Shown: positions 7,583 through 17,778 of the stretch, piece by piece
Layout of the letters: each line of letters begins with the position of its first letter
How positions within the stretch are numbered: position 1 is the stretch's first letter
NCBI GenBank assembly: GCA_001586965.3
Contig: LUCW03001652.1
Span: 1-30,000 of the forward strand
From: Sphaeroforma sirkka
Taxonomy: Eukaryota; Opisthokonta; Ichthyosporea; Ichthyophonida
Direction: 5' to 3'
DNA length: 30,000 nucleotides
Notes under the pieces: model-generated
Database searches by the model: none
Told to the model about the DNA's origin: nothing
Seen by the model: only the letters and a program-made list of their open reading frames with translations
Made by a program: the position numbers and the translations under genes

Positions 7583-9321
7583 AATTGTTGGCCCCCAGCT
7601 CATTATTATCTACATGGATTTATTAGCTGTCACGCTAGCACGATTCCGACCCAAGCTCTTCCGCTTTTTTTTTTTGTCCGACGACATATGGATCTCAAGT
7701 CCCCCAACTGGTTCCGCTCCAGCCCGTCTTAGACAACATTGGTGCTCGGGGAAGCAAAATTAACCTCGAACAGAGTGTCATCAAATCCTGGGTACAATCT
7801 ACCGACTTGCGACACACGGCGCCAACCCTCCGTATATATGGTGAGCTTATCACGCCCACGCTTGCAGATGTCCCTTGAGAATACACGTTACCTCCCCCTG
7901 AAGATGGCAACCACACATATCAAGCCTAAACTCTCCGAATATCTGGGGTTCCCACTCTCCCACGGAATACCAGTGATCAGCCTCGCCAGACATATGGAAT
8001 CCCTGGTTGTGTTGCAGCACTGTTCTGGGTGTCGCTTCCTTCCGCACTTATGGCTTTCATGGCCTCAGCTGGCGACACCCCCGCAACCGGCTGGTGCTGT
8101 TCAAAACCTTTATCCTATCCACGTGCACGTATGACAAGACCATTGTTGCCTGGGCTCCACCTATATGAAAGAATGCACTGAACCCTCTGTTCGTGCGCTA
8201 TAACTTAGCACTCATCCAAGCAGCAGCCATCATCACGGGCACTAAATACTCTAAATTTCCCAAACATCAAACAAACTTACTTCACTTTTTTTACCTTCTC
8301 CTGGTTCACGTCACCATTCGCGGACTGCCTCGGAGGTTGCCTGGAAATAGAACTTGACTCAATGGCCAGCACAACCCCACTCGCCCCTCTGACATAGCCT
8401 GCTCACTGCGCTTCCCGTACAGTATATATTCGTACCTGAAAACTGTACACAGAACCACAGAGGGACTCTCGTAGAGAGGGCGTGTAGAAGGGCTACTGCC
8501 TGCCCCCCACCACTCGAGGACTCACTCTGCTCCCTCTCGAGAGGGGGGAGGAGGTGTGTTTACATTTACGTTTACATTTACCTTCTCCCCTATTTGCGTA
8601 CATCTGACGATGTAGCCCTCCGCCGACGCTGTGACGATATTAATAAGAACTCACCAAAACGCTGGTCTAACAAGAAGATCACGGCAATGGCCGGCGCCAA
8701 AACTACTACCAACTAGTCATTTGCAAACCACCCAACCTCAAATCGGGACAAAGCCAGACACGACGGCTTCGACCGCTGCTTTGAGTCTACACCAATCCGG
8801 CTCTGTGCTATGATTGTAACGAATACGTACATGTTCACATTGCTCAACTACCGTACCGAAGGTTGTCTCTGCCATGTCTGTCCTGGTGGTCACAAATTCG
8901 CCACGAGCCGCTTTGCCTGCATTCAACAATTGATCCGACACATCCTGGTATGCCCAAAACTGCCTCCCATTGGCCCTGACCTTCTCTATCAATTGCAGGA
9001 GTGCCAGAACTTCCACGGTATATACACGAGCACTTTGGATCCTCTCTCCTGCATGTAGAACAACCTCCGCACCCACACCCGTCACTGACACACCAACAGA
9101 TGTTTCCCATATCTCGGCTAATCATGCTGTTGAAGTACTACATCCAAATCTCGGTCCAAACCAAGTCATCGCGCAGGCCAATCAGCACATACTGAGTGCA
9201 TCCGTGGTCTGGTGCGGCATCAGTATACCCCCAACCTCGTTTCTCAACCGAATTGTGACGGATAACCTGGTCCTACTCGGCATTTCGTACTCTGCACTAA
9301 CCCATTCCTTGGCACAACACG
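7583..9321 (+). other. No confident gene; possible decayed RT near 7590-7860
   Basis: No complete gene is visible. Around 7590-7860 the plus strand reads IIIYMDLLAV, and later GSKINLEQSVIKSW in a different frame. This vaguely recalls the catalytic YxDD block and following segment of a reverse transcriptase with one Asp lost, but the match is weak. A 117-residue minus-strand frame (8738-9091) is open but unrecognised. The stretch 8532-8545 is a 14-bp perfect palindrome around CTCGAG. The stretch 8558-8582 repeats a 12-bp unit GTTTACATTTAC twice. Confidence 0.3.
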
Positions 9322-9587
9322 GTGCAGATTCAATCTGTACCACAAAGATGGGTACGCTACTTAGTGGTCAGCAAACGTATACGTGTCACACTCGATGGTG
9401 TCAGTTTTTGTTAGCACCGGCCTGAATTGATCCTCCATCGTCGACTAACTTGGCCCAAACTCAAACGGGAATATACTGACCACCACTTTCCATCGATCTT
9501 CCCCAAACCACTACAACGGCTATGAGAGTCATACCATAAGTACATACATTGAAACTTATCTCCTCTGAAATAAATAGTATTATCCCT
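9322..9587 (+). repeat. Diverged dispersed repeat, copy A
   Basis: This aligns by eye with 12091-12378 over most of its length. Shared blocks include GTACCACA, CACCGGCC-GAATTGA, TTGGCCCAA, AAACGGGAAT, TACTGACCAC and the end AAATAA-TA-TATTATCCCT. The common end contains an AATAAA-like motif, so it could be an LTR or the 3' end of a retroelement. Confidence 0.7.
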
Positions 9588-9724
9588 AAGAATATATCTG
9601 GACCAAACTAAGAGACCGGACCAGATGGTGGAATAGGAGGTTTAGTGAAACAGACAGAAAGATGACTCGTCGGATGTCATTATAATTCAGTAACTAGGAG
9701 CCCAAAACTATAGATTTTCACAAT

Positions 9725-9820
9725 CACCCGTTGGTAGAGAAGCACAATCTTGGATGCAGCTCGATACACGCTACCGAGTAGTGAAGTGTCACGTTCGATA
9801 CCTCGAAAAAAAAAAAAATA
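9725..9820 (+). other. Possible tRNA-derived SINE-like fragment
   Basis: A D-loop-like segment GTTGGTAGAG (near 9730) is followed about 57 bases later by a B-box-like GTTCGATAC (near 9792) and a run of 13 A. The spacing is too long for a normal tRNA and I can draw no cloverleaf, so this is only suggestive of a tRNA-derived retroposon. Confidence 0.2.
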
Positions 9821-9874
9821 TTGGGCCTACGACGACGGACGTAAAAATTTGTATCCGACAAGCACAACCCGTAT

Positions 9875-10126
9875 GTGACAAAGCAGATTCACAAAAAGAA
9901 ACATGGAGTTGTTAGTCACCAATCGTCGGGCATCGGCATCATTGTTAATCTTCTTTTGCTGGCGGTACCATCGTTTACACCGTCAGGAGAGCTTATCAAA
10001 GTCCGTGTGTGCTTAGACTTACGGCAGATCAATGTTGTTACTCTGGGGGATCAGTTCATGTTGCCCAAGCTCAACGAGATCGAACCGTTGACTGCAAACC
10101 AGATGTTGCTACTGGTGCCAAAATGA
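9875..10126 (+). pseudogene. Ty3/gypsy-like RT fragment
   Basis: This 83-residue frame contains RVCLDLRQINVVTLGDQFML and then PKLNEIEPL. This matches the fingers-to-palm segment of Ty3/gypsy reverse transcriptases (the R-x-C-x-D-x-R-x-x-N pattern followed by PLP-like). No YxDD or RNase H follows; the next frame (10009-10218) is acidic and unrelated. It is a short relic of an element different from the one at 422-7582. The ATG is incidental. Confidence 0.6.
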
Positions 10127-12090
10127 GCCTATACTTAGACCTAGACGTGGAATTAGACGAAGGAGCGCCTAGCAAAGATGACAGCGATGAATCAAAAGGT
10201 AAAGATGAAAATTCATGATGCATCTGTCCCGGATATATTCTAGATTGATCCAGAGGTAAGTCAGTTGTGTTTTTCATCTCACTTGGCAATTTACATTTTT
10301 GATACAAGCGACGATAGTCAAATGTTACTTTGACTTTTGAATCGATGTGTTTGTAATCTCAATTAACAACTATATTCCTACTACATGTTTGTTTTCTAAA
10401 ATGGGTTCGCCCGTGTATATCCACCAAAGGCGCGCACTGTTCAGAACTTATGTACAGTGAAAGTCAAAACAGTTACTGCACATAAATGAGGCCGATACTT
10501 CAGTTGCAAAGTTGATGGGGTGCGACGACAATAACGAGGACAAGTTATACAAGAACCACTAATACTCAAATTTGCAAAATCAAATATATGAAAACTAATG
10601 TACCGTTGTTAACGTGCAGTACTATGGTTAGTGGTTGCGCAAATCTGTATAGTAAGTTAAAGTCTGGTGTGAACATGGCTATTACTGAATACATGTGCAC
10701 CAGCCACAACTCGGTGGTATTTCACCCAAAACTAGTGACCAGATCATTTGATCAGATACTAACGAACTCATATCAGACTACCAGAGTTCAACGATATTTT
10801 TAGGACCCACTTTCCTGGTAACTACAAAAATTTCGAAGATACTGTACTAAAAACTTGCCTTTCAACGAATTCATAATTGAAGTTGTAAAAGGTTTAATGA
10901 GTGTGGCTGTACAATTGGAAACAACACATAATAACAATGCTAGTAGCATTCAAGAGAGTACACATTTTTCATAGGTATAGGGTACAAAGTCTTCAATAGA
11001 AGGATTAGACCATCTCCGCCCTCTACCTCAACATTGTCCAAGTGCAAGCGCTTGTGAGTGCTCTAGGAAGATTGAATGCAGTTCGATTTCTTAAAAGGGA
11101 ATAACCGAATAAGCTCCGCTTAGATATCGGCGGTCACAGCTGGCACATTTGGGGTTTATCTGATCAAATTGTTTGAGGATCACCTAAGACTGGTGCGCAT
11201 CCGAGAAGTGAATATTAAATATGTGCGGTTGTAGGATGTAGTCGGGAGTTAACAAAAAGATGTGTTTGATGCAGAATGCGTCTATGCAAAGCTCTCATTT
11301 GAGGCTACCAGCTGTTGCATACACCATCTTTCACAGGATACATCGATCAATTTGATAATCATGAAAACACAAACACAAACACAAAAGGAAAAGCACAGAA
11401 TAAAGCTATTTATTTTCTTCTCACTTTTCAATTTGAAAGCAGTATTCTATCTCCTAATATTCGATACACGAATGATGATTTAAAAGGGTGCTCTCACGTT
11501 TCCCGGTAGAGAAAACTCCAATAAATGCTGCATCAGTCTGCATCATGCGATGCATCATTATTGAACACAAACTTGTGCTTTATCGGATCATCTATGCGAT
11601 CCTTATTTAAAATTCATTTCTTAATCTTGACGCTACCCCGATGCGCATGATAATACTTATGCCACATTTGATCTTCAATCTTGACTCCTTGATTATCCAG
11701 ATGCGCATGGCAATGCTTATGCAGTTTTGCACTAGTTCCAGTCAGAATCTTGTATGCATGAATTGAATCTGTAACATTGTCGGTCAATTAAGCTACATGA
11801 TGATGGGGACCCCATAATTAATATTGCAGAAGTGACTTTCATTCAGGTCAACAACGCTATATCTGCTTCTAACCTAAATACCATGTCCCGAACTACACTC
11901 GCAGAATATGCTTGAATGAAATAAATATTCAAGTACAAAATAATGTGGGTGTGATGGATGGGAAAGTAGGGAAAGATGCTAATACCTTTAAGGTACTTAT
12001 GATGTATGGTTTAGCTCAGCGGAGTATCTATTTGGAACATTTTCGAGAAGAAGAATAGACACGTCCGATCCAAAAACGTTAACAAGCTAG
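10127..12090. other. No recognisable gene
   Basis: AT-rich sequence with only short open frames (for example 10588-10803 and 11262-11483) whose translations show no motif I recognise. No tRNA or strong repeat is seen. Confidence 0.5.
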
Positions 12091-12378
12091 CGCAGACCCG
12101 ATCCGTACCACAGAGGTGGGTACTCTTACTCAGTAGTTCAGCAAGCGAATATATGGAACATTCGATAGTAACAGTGTTTTGTCAACACCGGCCCGAATTG
12201 ACTCAGCGCATATCTTCCATTGTCGACAAACTTGGCCCAAGCTTCAAACGGGAATTTACTGACCACTTCTTCCCATCAATCTTTCCTGAACCACTACAGC
12301 GAATATGAGAGCCATACCATATGTTCATACATTGTAACATACATACTTGTCATTTATGAAATAAATAATATTATCCCT
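12091..12378 (+). repeat. Diverged dispersed repeat, copy B
   Basis: This is the second copy of the family at 9322-9587 in the same orientation, with scattered substitutions and small indels. The last block AATAATATTATCCCT also occurs, inverted, at about 13694-13719. Confidence 0.7.
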
Positions 12379-13211
12379 ATTCAAGCATAGCTCGAGGTCT
12401 GGCCCATAAACTCCTCCTGTAAACATTACGGAAGTCCTGTTTGATTGGAATTGTGTCTTTTAACTGCAATGAAAAATCTACGTATTGTAGTTGTATTCTT
12501 GGATTTGTCTGACCGTCTTCGCTGTTCGATAGCTGTTAGAGTGCAATGTAGGCTTAAATAAAGTGCGAATGTATCTAAAAAATGGTGCGTTCGAATGAAT
12601 TAGTTTATGATCTCACCCTCAGTTATATACTGATGGTGTTGTACTAGTGTTCAACCACTTGGGTTGGCCAGAGTAAACACTCATATGATCAGTATGAGAA
12701 ACTTTATGCAGAACACTTCAGTACTCTAATATATATCTAGAGATAAATATATCCATTTCTCTGTTACTCCCGGGTAATAATTTGAGAAGAAGTATAATCA
12801 TAGCTTCCTGTTCAATACCTTCAATTAGGAGGCTATGGTATAATATGAGAAGAATTCTCAAATTTCTCTTACATACTCCTTTTATTTCTTATTTTTGACC
12901 TGTTTATTGCTATGGTGATCCGTCCATAGAAAATGATGGCAAGCTTCAGTACATGTCCATTGAATGGTACGATCTTTGTTTTTACTTATTTGCACATGGT
13001 ACCTCATGGGCTTTGAACTTATTGCTATATGGTTGTTCACGAAGCGAATCGCTATGAGATGCAATTGTGTAAGTACGCATCCTCTACTCACTCGACATGC
13101 ATACACTATTAAACGATATGGTTGAGTGTAGGTAGCGCAATTTGGATAACCTAACTTTGAAGTTACTACACTGAGTTCGAGTTATTTCACTGATGGACGC
13201 ATTTGCGATGT
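12379..13211. other. No confident gene; possible gypsy RNase H debris
   Basis: No intact frame is present. The minus strand at 12882-13106 is open for 74 residues (VYACRVSRG...). It lies directly downstream of the gypsy fragment at 13212-13406, so it may be decayed RNase H of that element. The match is too weak to call. Confidence 0.3.
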
Positions 13212-13406
13212 TCACGCTATTTTGACAGCTTTTGTCGTTTGGTGAAATTCACGTTTACTACCAGTGACTGTATAGAGCGGTGCAGAAACTCGAGTGTAGT
13301 CAGGTATAGATTTGCGAACGTAATTCCACAAACCAAGGAGTTGTCTTAAATATGTAGCAGGTATCCACTGATTCAGGCCAATGCATGATTCGTTTGTACC
13401 GTTCAT
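13212..13406 (-). pseudogene. Ty3/gypsy RT-RNase H connection fragment
   Basis: This 64-residue minus-strand frame contains YLRQLLGLWNYVRKSIPDYT, followed by SAPLYTVTGSKREFH. That is the characteristic thumb/connection segment of gypsy polymerases (L-x-x-L-G-L-x-N-Y-x-R-K-x-I-P-x-[YF], then APLY-x-L-T). The catalytic RT part upstream is absent, and the RNase H downstream is not recognisable. It is an isolated relic. Confidence 0.7.
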
Positions 13407-13693
13407 TTATTGTCAACCGACACGCCTTTTCAGAGGCTATGTAGCCTAGTACCTATGTCGTATCAGTATCAATAGTTGCTATAGTCCCTTTAAGTAGGGC
13501 ATTCTTGCTTAAAAAGCACCAAAAGATGTCTGTATCTGCTATCATCTCATCGAAATCAATGCTGCCGCGTCTAGGAATACATCTTGGTACATGCTGTAGA
13601 TACACATTTGGATATTGGTCTGGATTCCAATTTGAAGAGCTGCTGTGAATTTGTCAAGCATGACTCTCGATGCCCCCAAGATGTTGAAACTGA

Positions 13694-13719
13694 TGATAGG
13701 GATAATAGTATTTATTTCA
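13694..13719 (-). repeat. Inverted terminal piece of the dispersed repeat
   Basis: On the minus strand GAAATAAATACTATTATCCC matches the right end of repeats A and B (about 25 bp). Nothing further matches. A minus-strand frame 13764-13949 just upstream is unrecognised. Confidence 0.4.
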
Positions 13720-14207
13720 ATTTGGGTAAATTATTGTCTACATAGGATGAAGAGGTCCAATATCTACACAAGCACATTATCAAAAGCCGAGTCTACTTGA
13801 GAAACATGTATTCGGGGCTCCCACTCGTTTACAATATGGCGACTTCTGATGGCATCGAGTACGACACGGCGATCATTGACCACAATCCACTTCGATATTT
13901 CAAAATGCCGGTGTTGAGTATATGGTATTCGTTGTGCCGTGTAACGCAACAGAACGTAATAGGGATGATATTTAGTCAGGTAAGCAGCATGACTGTTTTT
14001 TTCCCTTTCGTTCTTTATTCCACCTTATACTTACACATATTAGCAATACAGATATATAACTCAACCCCTTAATATATGTATACGTATGTTCAGACTGCCG
14101 ATAGACACCGAAGTATAGGTGAAGATTATGTAAGTCAGTAACAGGAAGATAGGAGCACAGATTGGCATTGGAGGTCAAGATTGTGAAGGATAGGCATAAG
14201 GAAACGT

Positions 14208-14465
14208 TTGTCGCCAAGAAAGCCGCTAGAGTGGGAAGAAGGAAGAGGGGATCAGAGTTCAAAAACAGACATGACCTCACAGGAGAAGGAGAAGCTCATT
14301 CAGAGGAAGAAGATGGATGGAAAAAGGCATATGAATAAGGAGGAATACGGATTCGCCAACAGGGAGCGAAAAGTCGCGGACAATACCAAGAAGGCTCTGG
14401 CGTTGGCTGCCGTTGATAGTGGGTGTGATACTGAAGAAGAAATCCCGGATAAAATAGTGCCTTAG
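14208..14465 (+). other. Unrecognised charged 85-residue frame
   Basis: A Lys/Glu-rich open frame ends ...AAVDSGCDTEEEIPDKIVP. It overlaps the opposite-strand copia fragment at its 3' end, so at most one of them reflects ancestral coding there. Part of it (14391-14429) is repeated at 14669-14707. It might be gag- or protease-like relic sequence, since VDSGCD recalls a retropepsin active site, but that is weak. Confidence 0.25.
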
Positions 14466-14707
14466 GTCGAGGTGTTTGGTCCTGCGGTTCACCTTATCAT
14501 CTTCAGCAATTTTTATCGCTGATTGGTTGTCTTGATTGATGACAATAGGTCCAATGTCGATACCAAGTTCCGACAATAAATTTCGCGGCCAGCAATACAG
14601 AGAGATGATGCTGGAGGCCCGACTAAGAAAGATGATACATGTCAAATCTAAAGTGTCAACGTAAGGGAAAGGCTCAACAGTTGACTGCCGATGACAATGG
14701 GTGTGAT
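14391..14707. repeat. 39-bp direct repeat flanking the copia relic
   Basis: Positions 14391-14429 and 14669-14707 agree at 31 of 39 bases by eye (AAGGCTC...TGCCG...TGGGTGTGAT), in the same orientation, on either side of the copia RNase H fragment. Confidence 0.6.
14440..14592 (-). pseudogene. Ty1/copia RNase H fragment
   Basis: The minus strand reads RNLLSELGIDIGPIVINQDN, followed by QSAIKIAEDDKVNRRTKHLD and LRHYFIRD. This is the highly conserved C-terminal RNase H signature of Ty1/copia Pol (DNQS, RTKHID-like, R-x-HFIR-like). The frame stays open to 14277, but what follows is not copia-like. No integrase, RT or LTR of this element could be found nearby, so it is a small relic. Confidence 0.8.
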
Positions 14708-14771
14708 GATGTACTTCGACTGTTGTTGTGCGGGTCATGGAATGTTTTTTTCTTTTTTGCACCTCCGTCAA

Positions 14772-17527
14772 TTGCGCTCATAATGCTAAATTGAGATTTT
14801 TACTGTTCCCAGATTAAAAGTATTGAACTACAATTGCATGCCGCAATATGTAATCCTGTAGAATTCGGATTTTTTTTTTTTGGACCTTTCTATATTAAAT
14901 TCATATGGCCCATTTTACAAGTAATGAATTCGAATTTGCTCACAGCAGGAATAATAAATTGTAGTTTCACACGGCTTGAGGACACAATTTTTCATTGTAC
15001 CATCAACGCATGATGTACAGTTGTTAACAAGTAAATATTTTCACATTTTGAAAGTTGAACTCCAAAGTAATGTCATGATTGTTCGTTGACTTCACAAACG
15101 GGCTAAAAGTTTACAGTCTATCATTTGACAGTTTTCAATAGATCAATCCAGATATTTTATAGATGCTGTGCAAAGTAATTTAATGATCATCTGAAAGTCC
15201 ACTTAACCATTCTCTAAGATACAAACAAATAGAGATTTGAATGTATCGCTAGTCTTATAGTTTGTTTTATACTTGATTTTGAGCCGCAGGACAAACGACT
15301 TCGAATTGGTGACCTCGATAGAATTCGTCATACGCGTTGTTCTCCGCGTGACACCCGCTGGGATGCAACGTTGAATGCAGCTATCGATAAGGTTAATGGG
15401 GTATAGCATGACGAACTCGATGATATTGATCGTACAATTGGCCGCAGCGTGCAATGTATTTCTCATGATGATGAGCTAGACACCTCAGAACTCCCTCGTT
15501 GCCGCATATGCAAAAGGTCAGACAGTGTTTCATCATCCATAGTGATGCTTATTCCGCACACGTTTGCAAGAAAAACGTGCATCGTTTCACGACTGTCACC
15601 TTCGACTGTTGAATAAAAGAGGCTACTGATTCTTTTTATTGACTACTTTGGAGTTTTGTGTGCCCGATCCGAGATTTCATATGTCCCTGTGGAATCACAT
15701 GTTCAGCCATTACGACAGTATGCCGAAATTTACTGAAATTGCTGCATTGTCAAAATTGGATAGTAGGAAAAACGTGGTTGGAGTGACATTGCAAAATGCG
15801 GTTATTTTGTTGCACGCTGAAGCGGTCGTAAATATTGTGGTCAATGCACTAAGGTACGCTATCAAGTTCAGGGCAAGAGCAAGACCCAAGTTACTTGTAC
15901 TCCAGTGTTTTTTATCGGCTAATACTTCCTGACTGCGGGAGTATATTCTTCACGCTAGTTCCATCTCCTGAGCACCTGCTGCGTGAGATATTGGGTTGAT
16001 TTACTTCAGAAACTCTACGGCTATGGTCCACAAATGGATTACATATTTTGTCAGTAAGGAAAAAAATTCTAGTTCATTGTGTCAGATCTCAGGCAGTATA
16101 CAGCGGCTTTGTATACATTTAAAAAAAAAAATTATAATCGAATACATATTGTAAGTATCTTTAGTGAGTGTGAAATAAATATGCGCATCGGCACACCAAA
16201 ATTCATTACGTATACGCACTGGATTTAATAAAATTAAGAACGTGCATACCACTTATAAATATAGTAATTTTCGATTGGCAAATCGTGTTGAAGTGAATCC
16301 GACACAAGCAAGCTTCACAAAATAATATATGTTCCACGGACCTTACAATGATATAACAAGTGCGATATTAAATCTAAGTAATATTGATATTAATGTGCAT
16401 GCTTTTAGGGTGTAATAAAATAGAACCCAGGTCGAGGTATGTCTATCATTCCAGCATATAAGCGATTGACAGTTTCAACTTTCACTATCTACTTGTAGGC
16501 ATCATCATGCTCCAATCGTATTCAAAAACGCTCTTCTGATCTACTACAAGTACTACGAGGTACGACAACCTTATCAATTTAAGGTTTCCCGTCGTTTTCA
16601 GATGGCATGCGCTATCAACTTAACACCGGGTGAAAAACCATCACTATGGAGGGATTTTCCCCTAAATTTATCGGTTTTTGTTGTTCTTCTAAAGATGTTC
16701 CTATTTTCAAACAACTTGAATGTTAAAGAATGTATATATAGACCTGTTGGAAATGGTTCATGCATTAAATTGTGCGACAGTTCTAAGTGTTTAAATTAGG
16801 ACAGGGAAAACAAGAGCTAAATTCTCGCTCTTTGCCAATAGAAAACTATTTATGTTTTTCAAGGGAACTCGTATTCGCGGTCTCGTCTCTACAGATAAAC
16901 CGACTTATAGTTGAAACACTCTTAGTGACACCACGGCACGTCACAAATTTCTGCAAATGACTCATAACAACGTATACGTGAATATCTCTGGTCCACGTCA
17001 AGAGAATTCATGGTGGCTTTGAGGGATGGGGGTCGAAAGCAGTACATAATTAGTTCTCGGGATGCTTCCTGAAGTCATCACAACGGACATTTGAAAAGGA
17101 ATATGGTCACTATTTCGTTTATCACACGTCACGTCGCGGAATAAAAGTCAATGGATAAACATCTGGTAGATATGCTCCGAGAGGGTCTAATTCCACATAT
17201 CGGCCAATTCATTCAAGCACGAAATAAACCTATAACACTGCCAGCTAAATGCCACGGACAGACATGCACAATATCACAAACGCAACCAAGTTTACTAATA
17301 GTGAATTGACTATCCAACAATTGGGTGCACCTATTGGTACTTTCGACTACACACATCCGATAATACATTCACTTTGTTCTGCACGTCAGTAATTTCTGGC
17401 GATACGGTTCACTTCCACCCATTGATAATATATAAATGTATAAATTTATTGACGCGCATGCAAAAGTTAACACAGAAGACGACACCCGCGACTGGAGTAT
17501 TTGACGCTATTTCTACACTTATATACT
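14772..17527. other. No recognisable gene
   Basis: AT-rich intergenic sequence. The longest frames (15639-15932 plus, 97 residues; 15203-15466 minus, 87 residues) have no motif I recognise. A plus-strand run at 15345-15560 contains acidic stretches (DELDDIDR, DDELDTSELP) broken by stops and may be old gag-like sequence. No RNA gene is seen. Confidence 0.5.
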
Positions 17528-17533
17528 TTTATT
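17528..17533 (-). promoter_or_regulatory. Candidate polyadenylation signal of PCCB
   Basis: AATAAA on the minus strand about 50 bases past the PCCB stop codon (17583-17585) is well placed for 3' end formation. Confidence 0.6.
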
Positions 17534-17582
17534 GTCCGATGTCCAGAATACATGACGTTAACTTTCTAGAGTAGTTCTATAT

Positions 17583-17778
17583 TTAGAGTGGGATGTTTCC
17601 GTGCTTCTTCCAGGGACTGGATTGCTTCTTATTGGCCAGTACATTTAAGTCTGCACACAGGCGCATGCGTGTGGTGGCAGGGTCGATGACATCATCGATG
17701 AAGCCCTTAGACGCAGCCGTGAACGGGTTGCTGAATTTAGCCTCGTAGTGCTTCTGTGCTTCCACAAGATCCTCACCT
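17583..17778 (-). CDS. PCCB: PCCB last exon
   Basis: Encodes [19 protein letters not shown] through the terminal WKKHGNIPL and the TAA stop at 17583-17585. Acceptor AACAG at 17779-17780. Confidence 0.94.

Noticed and set aside
417..7587. Target-site duplication of the LTR element
   Set aside because: The 5 bases on each side (aggct and aattg) do not match.
8738..9091. 117-residue minus-strand frame as a gene
   Set aside because: No motif, no splice context, surrounded by decayed sequence; could be chance.
9661..9675. 15-base exact match to gag (GATGACTCGTCGGAT)
   Set aside because: No similarity on either side; consistent with chance or too small to interpret.
15639..15932. 97-residue plus-strand frame as a gene
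   Set aside because: No recognisable domain and no supporting neighbouring exons.
16915..17160. Cyclophilin-like look of TPRHVTNFCK and a later FEKEY...SRRG segment
   Set aside because: Pieces are in different frames, broken by stops, and lack the FHR and QGGD signatures.
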